A stretch of DNA of 41,473 nucleotides, from assembly GCA_000990325.1 (NCBI GenBank), contig LBPS01000013.1, forward strand, positions 1 through 41,473. The letters run 5' to 3'. The translations under genes and the position numbers were made by a program. Under the pieces are notes generated by a model. It was given only the letters and a program-made list of their open reading frames with translations. It was not told where the DNA came from and did not search any database. The stretch's first letter is position 1. Every line of letters starts with the position of its first letter. Of this stretch, positions 36,513-41,473 are shown piece by piece. Origin of the DNA: Candidatus Nomurabacteria bacterium GW2011_GWE2_34_25 (GTDB lineage: Bacteria > Patescibacteriota > Minisyncoccia > Phycocordibacterales > UBA9973).

Positions 36513-37802
36513 ATGTCTAAAAAAGAAGTTATAATAATTTTTATTTTAATAATAGTTGCTGTTGTTCGGTTTTTCTTTTTTATACCTAAGGGTCCTGATT
36601 ATAATGATGTGGTCGGGCAGGACGTTTCTCTCATTGGTATTGTTAGCGAGGATCCTGATATACGCTTGAAAACTAAGCATTTAAATGTAAAATTAAAAGA
36701 TAAAGATGTAAATATTTTAGTTTTTGTAGGGAGAGAGGTAGAAGTAAACTATGGAGATGAGATAGAGGTGAGGGGAGTACTAGAAGAGCCAGAGAATTTT
36801 ACGACAAATACTGGGAAAGAATTTAATTACAAAAGATATCTAGCCAATAAAGATATTTATTATTTAATTAAGAATGCTGAAATAAAAATAATAACGAGAG
36901 AAAATGGAAGTAAATTAAAAAGTTTACTTTATAAAATTCGTGCATCTTTCATGCGAAATATAAATAATGTAATACCCTCACCTGAGAGTGACTTGGCCAA
37001 TGGATTGATCCTTGGGGCTAGGGGAGGATTTGATGAAGATACTAAGCAAGAATTTATAGATACAGGAACGGTACACATTATTGCTCTTTCGGGGTACAAC
37101 GTATCTATAGTTGCTGAAAACGTAATGAAAGCTTTTAGTTTAATTCTTTCACAAACGATAGCAATTATATTAGGAGTTGTTGTGATATTACTTTTTATAA
37201 TTATGACTGGAGCAAGTGCGACAGCAATACGAGCAGGAATAATGGCGACTATAATGCTTTTAGGTAGAATGACAGGCAGAAAATATTTGGCAGGTAGAGC
37301 TTTGGTAATAGCAGGATTTGTCATGATAGCTTATGACCCAAGAGTAATAGTTGATATGTCTTTCCAACTATCTTTCATTGCTACATGGGGAGTACTTTTC
37401 ATAACTCCAAAAACACTAAAATGGTTTAGGTTTCTACCACTTCGTTTTGGATTTAGAGAAATGGTGGCATCGACAGTTGCAGCGACTATAGCAGTACTTC
37501 CGATACTTCTTCATCTGACTGGAGTCTTTTCCCTTGTATCTTTGCCGGCAAACTTTCTAATACTTCTTCTGATTCCCATAGCGATGCTCTTTATATTTAT
37601 TACTGGAATTTCAGGATTCATCACTCCGGTACTTGCTGTAGCCTTCGGGTATATAACATACTTGATACTTCTATATATGCTTTCGGTAATTCACTTCTTT
37701 GGCTCATTGTCATTTTCTTCGGTATCTATTCAATCTTTCCCACTTGTCCTTACTATCGTCATCTATGGCTTTTTACTTTGGTGGGTGCATAAAGATAATT
37801 AA
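36513..37802 (+). CDS. ComEC/Rec2 competence domain protein lacking the MBL domain
   Basis: HIIALSGYNVSIVAENV, GASATAIRAGIMATIMLLGRMTGRK, FQLSFIATWGVLF. Confidence 0.85.
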   Translation: MSKKEVIIIFILIIVAVVRFFFFIPKGPDYNDVVGQDVSLIGIVSEDPDIRLKTKHLNVKLKDKDVNILVFVGREVEVNYGDEIEVRGVLEEPENFTTNTGKEFNYKRYLANKDIYYLIKNAEIKIITRENGSKLKSLLYKIRASFMRNINNVIPSPESDLANGLILGARGGFDEDTKQEFIDTGTVHIIALSGYNVSIVAENVMKAFSLILSQTIAIILGVVVILLFIIMTGASATAIRAGIMATIMLLGRMTGRKYLAGRALVIAGFVMIAYDPRVIVDMSFQLSFIATWGVLFITPKTLKWFRFLPLRFGFREMVASTVAATIAVLPILLHLTGVFSLVSLPANFLILLLIPIAMLFIFITGISGFITPVLAVAFGYITYLILLYMLSVIHFFGSLSFSSVSIQSFPLVLTIVIYGFLLWWVHKDN

Positions 37803-37823
37803 TAATTATGAATTAAAAATTTT

Positions 37824-37871
37824 AATAAAATACATCACTGTGAGCGATCGCTCACAGTGATGTATTTTATT
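37824..37871. terminator. 48-nt perfect palindrome between convergent genes, probable bidirectional terminator
   Basis: AATAAAATACATCACTGTGAGCGA|TCGCTCACAGTGATGTATTTTATT. Confidence 0.8.
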
Positions 37872-37879
37872 TATAGTAG

Positions 37880-38473
37880 CTATGAAGCATTTTTGAAATT
37901 TTGTTCAATTATACTCCAATTTAAATTTGCAAAAAAACTCTCGATGTACTTTTTCTTTTCTGCTGGAGTATAGTCCAGATAGTAAGAGTGTTCCCACATA
38001 TCAAGAGCAAGTACTATAGAAGTTCCAGCTAGGTGGCCTAGGTGTTGCTCGTCTACCCAAGAGATAATTAACTTGTCGCTTGATTTGTCATAATAAAGCA
38101 TAGCCCAACCAATACCACGGGTTAATGCGACAAATTTAAAATGATTTAAGAAATTTTCAAAAGAACCCCATTCTTTTTCTAATGATTTATATAAAGATCC
38201 TTCTTTATTTATTTCTTTACTTCCATCAGAAAGAGAAGAGAAGTAGTATTCATGATTGCGCATGCCACCGAATTCAAAACCGAGGCGACGTTGTAGCTCT
38301 CCTAATATAAAAGCGTTTTTCTCTGGATCATTTTTTAATTCATATAATTTATTAAATATTGTATTTGTGTTTGTCACGTAACCCTTATAAAGCTTTCGAT
38401 GCTCTTCAATTGTTTTTTCACTGATACCAACCAATTTTGGTATATTAAATGTTTTTGTTGTGAATGTTTCCAT
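37880..38473 (-). CDS. Fe/Mn superoxide dismutase family protein
   Basis: RLGFEFGGMRNHEYYFSSL, WAMLYYD, LALDMWEHSYYLDY. Confidence 0.9.
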   Translation of the reverse strand: METFTTKTFNIPKLVGISEKTIEEHRKLYKGYVTNTNTIFNKLYELKNDPEKNAFILGELQRRLGFEFGGMRNHEYYFSSLSDGSKEINKEGSLYKSLEKEWGSFENFLNHFKFVALTRGIGWAMLYYDKSSDKLIISWVDEQHLGHLAGTSIVLALDMWEHSYYLDYTPAEKKKYIESFFANLNWSIIEQNFKNAS

Positions 38474-38592
38474 CCCGCTTAGAGACAGGTCGCGGTCGGT
38501 ATATATAATCTTGATAACAACGACTAGTCTTTATATTATTTATTAATTTATTTTATTTTTGTTAGAAACTGTGACCGCGGTCTCTAACGGGA
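38474..38592 (-). mobile_element. Non-coding start-codon element (family A), copy 3, 119 bp
   Basis: Minus strand: TCCCGTTAGAGACCGCGGTC...GACCGCGACCTGTCTCTAAGCGGG; flanked by ATGGA (minus strand; TCCAT at 38469-38473 and 38593-38597). Confidence 0.85.
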
Positions 38593-38644
38593 TCCATAAT
38601 GTTTTTATAAATATTTAATGTTAATATATAAAGTATAACACGTG

Positions 38645-38703
38645 TCCCGTTAGATATCTCTATTTATCAAACAGGCCATAATTATTCATAATATCTAACT
38701 GGG
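38645..38703 (+). mobile_element. Short, probably decayed family A copy 4, 59 bp
   Basis: TCCCGTTAGATAT ... ATATCTAACTGGG directly abutting ATG at 38704; no intact target duplication. Confidence 0.6.
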
Positions 38704-39576
38704 ATGGAACTAAATAGAAAAAATCTACCATATTTACTCCTCATAATTCTACTTATTTGCACTATTGGTATATGGTTTTTTATTTTTAAGAGTAATCGTC
38801 AGAATGATTATCTGAAAGTTGTATTTTTGGATGTGGGGCAAGGAGACGCTATATACATAGAAGCTCCAAATGGAAAGCAGATGCTTATCGACGGAGGACC
38901 AGATGCAAGTCTTCTGTCGAGACTTTCTCAAGTTATGCCTTTTGCAGATCGATCTATAGATATAATACTTGCCACTCATGCTGACATGGATCATATAGGA
39001 GGATTTCCACTTTTGTTAGATAATTATAAAATTAAAAACATTATTGAAAATGGAGCAGAAGGGGATTCTAAAATTTATACAAGCTTAGAAGAAAAAATCA
39101 TAAAGAAAAAAATAAATAAAGTAATTGCTAAAAGAGGCATGCAAATTATGCTAGATAAAAAAAGAAATATTTATTTTGATATTATTTTCCCTGATAGGGA
39201 TGTATCAAGTTTTGAAAGTAATGATGGCTCAATAGTAGGGAAGCTTACGTATGGAGAAAGTACTTTCATGCTGACGGGAGATGCTACAACTTATACAGAG
39301 AATTTAATAGGCTGGAATGAAAGTGACGCTATTTTAGACTCTGATGTTTTAAAACTTGGACACCATGGATCCCGAACTTCTTCGGGTATTCCTTGGCTTG
39401 AAAAGGTAAGCCCTGAAGTTGCGATTATCTCTGTCGATAAAAATAATAAATATGGGCATCCACATAAAGAAATTCTTGATAGGCTTTCATTTTTACAGAT
39501 TCCGTATTTGAGTACTTCTGATGTGGGGAATATAATTTTTAAGAGTGATGGAATGAAACTAATATACGCAAAATAG
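38704..39576 (+). CDS. Membrane-anchored MBL-fold hydrolase, ComEC C-terminal-domain-like
   Basis: VVFLDVGQGDAIYIEAPNGKQMLIDGG, ATHADMDHIGG, LTGDATT, LKLGHHGSRTSS. Confidence 0.9.
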   Translation: MELNRKNLPYLLLIILLICTIGIWFFIFKSNRQNDYLKVVFLDVGQGDAIYIEAPNGKQMLIDGGPDASLLSRLSQVMPFADRSIDIILATHADMDHIGGFPLLLDNYKIKNIIENGAEGDSKIYTSLEEKIIKKKINKVIAKRGMQIMLDKKRNIYFDIIFPDRDVSSFESNDGSIVGKLTYGESTFMLTGDATTYTENLIGWNESDAILDSDVLKLGHHGSRTSSGIPWLEKVSPEVAIISVDKNNKYGHPHKEILDRLSFLQIPYLSTSDVGNIIFKSDGMKLIYAK

Positions 39577-39670
39577 CTCTTCTCGAAGGGTCCGCATAAT
39601 TTTCTGCTGAAAATTTGCTCATTGCTCGAGCCGTCGCTCTCCGCCGGCCCCTTCTCAAAGACTATTTTGC
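39568..39670. repeat. Fold-back repeat family B, copy 4
   Basis: Arms GCAAAATAG / CTATTTTGC; nested AATTTTC-TGCT-GAAAATT; GCTCGAGCCGTCGCTCTCCG core. Confidence 0.65.
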
Positions 39671-39690
39671 TTCTATTAGTTTTTTGAATG

Positions 39691-39725
39691 CAAAATAAAA
39701 ATCTCGACAATGTCGAGATTTTTAT
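39691..39725. terminator. Bidirectional intrinsic terminator
   Basis: AAAAATCTCGACA-A-TGTCGAGATTTTT. Confidence 0.88.
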
Positions 39726-39967
39726 TTGATGATTCCGGCTTTTTTTAGAACTGCGTAGGCACCATTTTTATTGATAGTTTTAATAGCTTTTGTGGAGATA
39801 GTAAGGGGGAAGTACTTTTTAAGTTCAGGAACGTATACACGCTTCTTCTGAAGGTTTGTGTATTTACGAACCATACCTGTAGGGTTGAATTTGGTGGCAC
39901 GAACAACGTTGGAGTAGCCTCCTGCCATTTTTGAGCCCTTTTTTGTTATATCACAAACTTTTGCCAT
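39722..39967 (-). CDS. rpmB: Ribosomal protein bL28
   Basis: MAKVCDITKKGSKMAGGYSNVVRATKFNPTG...VYVPELKKYFPLTISTKAIKTI. Confidence 0.92.
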   Translation of the reverse strand: MAKVCDITKKGSKMAGGYSNVVRATKFNPTGMVRKYTNLQKKRVYVPELKKYFPLTISTKAIKTINKNGAYAVLKKAGIIK

Positions 39968-40007
39968 ATGTGAGTCCTATGCTATCATATAAACTATGGA
40001 AATGCAA

Positions 40008-40283
40008 TCCCGTTAGAGATAATTATGTATTACTACACTTATGTATTAAAAAGTAAGAAGGATGGTAAATTTTACACTGGATTTACAAATGATCTACGGA
40101 AGCGCCTTTCATATCATAATAGTGGTAGGTCTATCTATACAAAAGGTAGAGGCCCATTCGTTGTTGTTTATTATGAAGCATGTTTAGAAAAAGAAAAAGC
40201 AATGTCGAGAGAATTATATTTAAAATCGGGAATGGGCAAGCGTTATCTTAAAAATAGATTAGGCGCTTCCTATCTCTAACGGG
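40008..40283 (+). mobile_element. Compact GIY-YIG-encoding inverted-repeat element (family A, coding copy), 276 bp
   Basis: TIRs TCCCGTTAGAGATA / TATCTCTAACGGG; flanked by ATGCAA (40002-40007 and 40284-40289). Confidence 0.85.
40025..40279 (+). CDS. Single-domain GIY-YIG endonuclease
   Basis: YYTYVLKSKKDGKFYTGFTNDLRKRLSYHNSGRSIYTKGRGPFVVVYYEACLEKEKAMSRELYLKSGMGKRYLKNRL. Confidence 0.92.
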   Translation: MYYYTYVLKSKKDGKFYTGFTNDLRKRLSYHNSGRSIYTKGRGPFVVVYYEACLEKEKAMSRELYLKSGMGKRYLKNRLGASYL

Positions 40284-40913
40284 ATGCAAGCCATAGATGG
40301 AATATTTTATATAGTAGTACTTATAATGTCTGTAGTGGTTCATGAAGTAGCTCATGGATACACAGCCTATCTTCTTGGTGACAATACAGCTCGCAATAGT
40401 GGACGTCTTACTTTAAATCCTATCAAACACCTTGATCCTTTTGGCTCTGTTATCCTTCCTTTACTTCTTGTCTTTATGAATGCTGGCTTTGTCATCGGTT
40501 GGGCAAAGCCTGTACCTTATAACCCCGCAAATCTTCGTGATGAGAGGAAAGGAACCTTTCTTGTATCAGTTGCAGGAATAGTTGCGAACCTTATACTCGC
40601 TATTGTCTTTGGATTACTTATGAGGTTTGCCCCTTTATTTATAGGTGTTGCTTTTCTTGGAGCATTTTATAAAATCGCATCTATTATTGTTTTATTAAAC
40701 TTAGTACTTGCACTGTTTAACCTAATACCTATTCCACCTCTTGATGGTTCAAAAATTTTGTTTTCATTTTTACCTGTTAAATATAGGTATATAGAGAACT
40801 TTCTAGAAAAGTGGGGAATGTTTCTACTTCTCTTTTTCATCCTTGTGCTTTGGAGTAAAGTGGCTCCTATAATTTTCATAGCTTTTCATTTAATTACAGG
40901 GATTTCTATTTAA
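40284..40913 (+). CDS. Site-2 protease family (M50) metalloprotease
   Basis: VVVHEVAHGYTAYLLGD (HExxH), NLIPIPPLDGSKIL. Confidence 0.92.
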   Translation: MQAIDGIFYIVVLIMSVVVHEVAHGYTAYLLGDNTARNSGRLTLNPIKHLDPFGSVILPLLLVFMNAGFVIGWAKPVPYNPANLRDERKGTFLVSVAGIVANLILAIVFGLLMRFAPLFIGVAFLGAFYKIASIIVLLNLVLALFNLIPIPPLDGSKILFSFLPVKYRYIENFLEKWGMFLLLFFILVLWSKVAPIIFIAFHLITGISI

Positions 40914-40962
40914 AAAATACAAATAGATTGTTACACCTCTATCTAAATGTTAAAATACATAC

Positions 40963-41473
40963 ATGACTATTCTTAACAGAAAACCCTCTTTCTTCTTTAA
41001 ACTATCCTTAATCTCTTTTTCTCTTTTTCTCTTCTCCTTCTCTTACGCTTCTGCTAGTACTTACTATGTATCTAGTACAGATGGTAATGATACATGTACA
41101 GGATTATCACAAGTAGCTTATACTACAGGAGTAACTGCTTGTCCTATTAAGACCTTAACTAAACTAAATACTAAAACCTTCTCCCCCGGAGACTCTATAC
41201 TCTTTAAGAAAGGAGACACTTTCTATGGATCTATTACTGTATCCCAATCAGGAACAGCTGGTAACCCTATTACTTTCTCTTCCTATGGTAGTGGAGAGAA
41301 ACCTATTATTACTGGATTTACAGATGTTACTTCCTGGACTAACTTAGGTAACAATATCTGGGAATCAACGAATACGGTATCTACCTTATCTTATTTAAAT
41401 GTAGTTTCAGTAAATAACGAGAATGCAACAATGGGAAGAACTCCGAATGAGGGGTCTGTATATACAGTTGACA
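40963..41473 (+). CDS. Secreted protein, N-terminus of probable right-handed beta-helix protein, truncated at window end
   Basis: In-frame from ATG 40963 (MTILNRKPSFFFKLSLISFSLFLFSFSYASASTYYVSSTDGNDTCTG...) with signal peptide; TAAAAT 6 nt before ATG; not in ORF track because it runs off the window. Confidence 0.75.
   Translation, partial: MTILNRKPSFFFKLSLISFSLFLFSFSYASASTYYVSSTDGNDTCTGLSQVAYTTGVTACPIKTLTKLNTKTFSPGDSILFKKGDTFYGSITVSQSGTAGNPITFSSYGSGEKPIITGFTDVTSWTNLGNNIWESTNTVSTLSYLNVVSVNNENATMGRTPNEGSVYTVD

Noticed and set aside
37844-37851. GCGATCGC as a HIP1-type (cyanobacterial) highly iterated palindrome
   Set aside because: Only one occurrence noticed and it lies at the centre of a larger terminator-like palindrome; no evidence for iteration.
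27361-40283. Interpreting the TCCCGTTAGA hairpins as ordinary intrinsic terminators or riboswitches
   Set aside because: They end directly on start codons, have no U-tract, show a precise flanking duplication, and match the ends of a GIY-YIG-encoding copy; an insertion explains these facts better.
40008-40283. Group I intron or intein hosting the GIY-YIG gene
   Set aside because: No host ORF is interrupted, there is no room for intron core structure (17 nt before the ORF, 4 nt after its stop), and ends are inverted repeats with a flanking duplication.
40980-41050. Pyrimidine-rich tract (CTCTTTTTCTCTTTTTC)
   Set aside because: Explained by a hydrophobic Phe/Leu/Ser signal peptide in the 40963 ORF.
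1-41473. CRISPR array
   Set aside because: No regularly spaced direct repeats and no cas-like ORF were seen.
1-41473. Alternative genetic code (UGA as Gly) as in some CPR lineages
   Set aside because: TGA ends tpiA (32885-32887) at the expected C-terminus and conserved genes have no internal in-frame TGA.

Overview
AT-rich 41.5-kb chromosomal window that looks like a Patescibacteria/CPR (Parcubacteria-like) genome; this placement is inferred from gene content and no marker phylogeny was run. Gene blocks: a tRNA-His, a metallophosphoesterase and a Cys-rich zinc-ribbon protein, a thioredoxin plus DUF318 permease pair, a mannose cluster (GDP-Man pyrophosphorylase, PMI cupin, three GH130 modules), an ABC exporter, DUF475/TerC, a B12 cluster (NrdJ class II RNR, ECF-S-like protein, cobalamin riboswitch, DUF4430/transcobalamin-like proteins), a Dsb pair, a type IV pilus operon, TPI-PGK-RecJ-RNaseH, a split ComEC flanking an SOD gene, L28, a GIY-YIG nuclease and an M50 peptidase. 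Main discovery candidate: a family of very compact inverted-repeat elements (ends TCCCGTTAGA...TCTAACGGG). One copy (276 bp) is almost entirely a single-domain GIY-YIG nuclease ORF whose stop codon lies inside the right inverted repeat. Three more copies are non-coding, 117-119 bp long and fold into covarying hairpins; a fifth is a decayed 59-bp copy. All five abut the start codon of a downstream gene. Four are flanked by a 5-6 bp duplication that contains that ATG (ATGAA, ATGAA, ATGGA, ATGCAA). The elements therefore appear to insert at translation start sites, in one orientation. Two further signals stand out: a strict -10/N6-9/ATG architecture suggesting widespread leaderless mRNAs, and a second family of large fold-back intergenic repeats.
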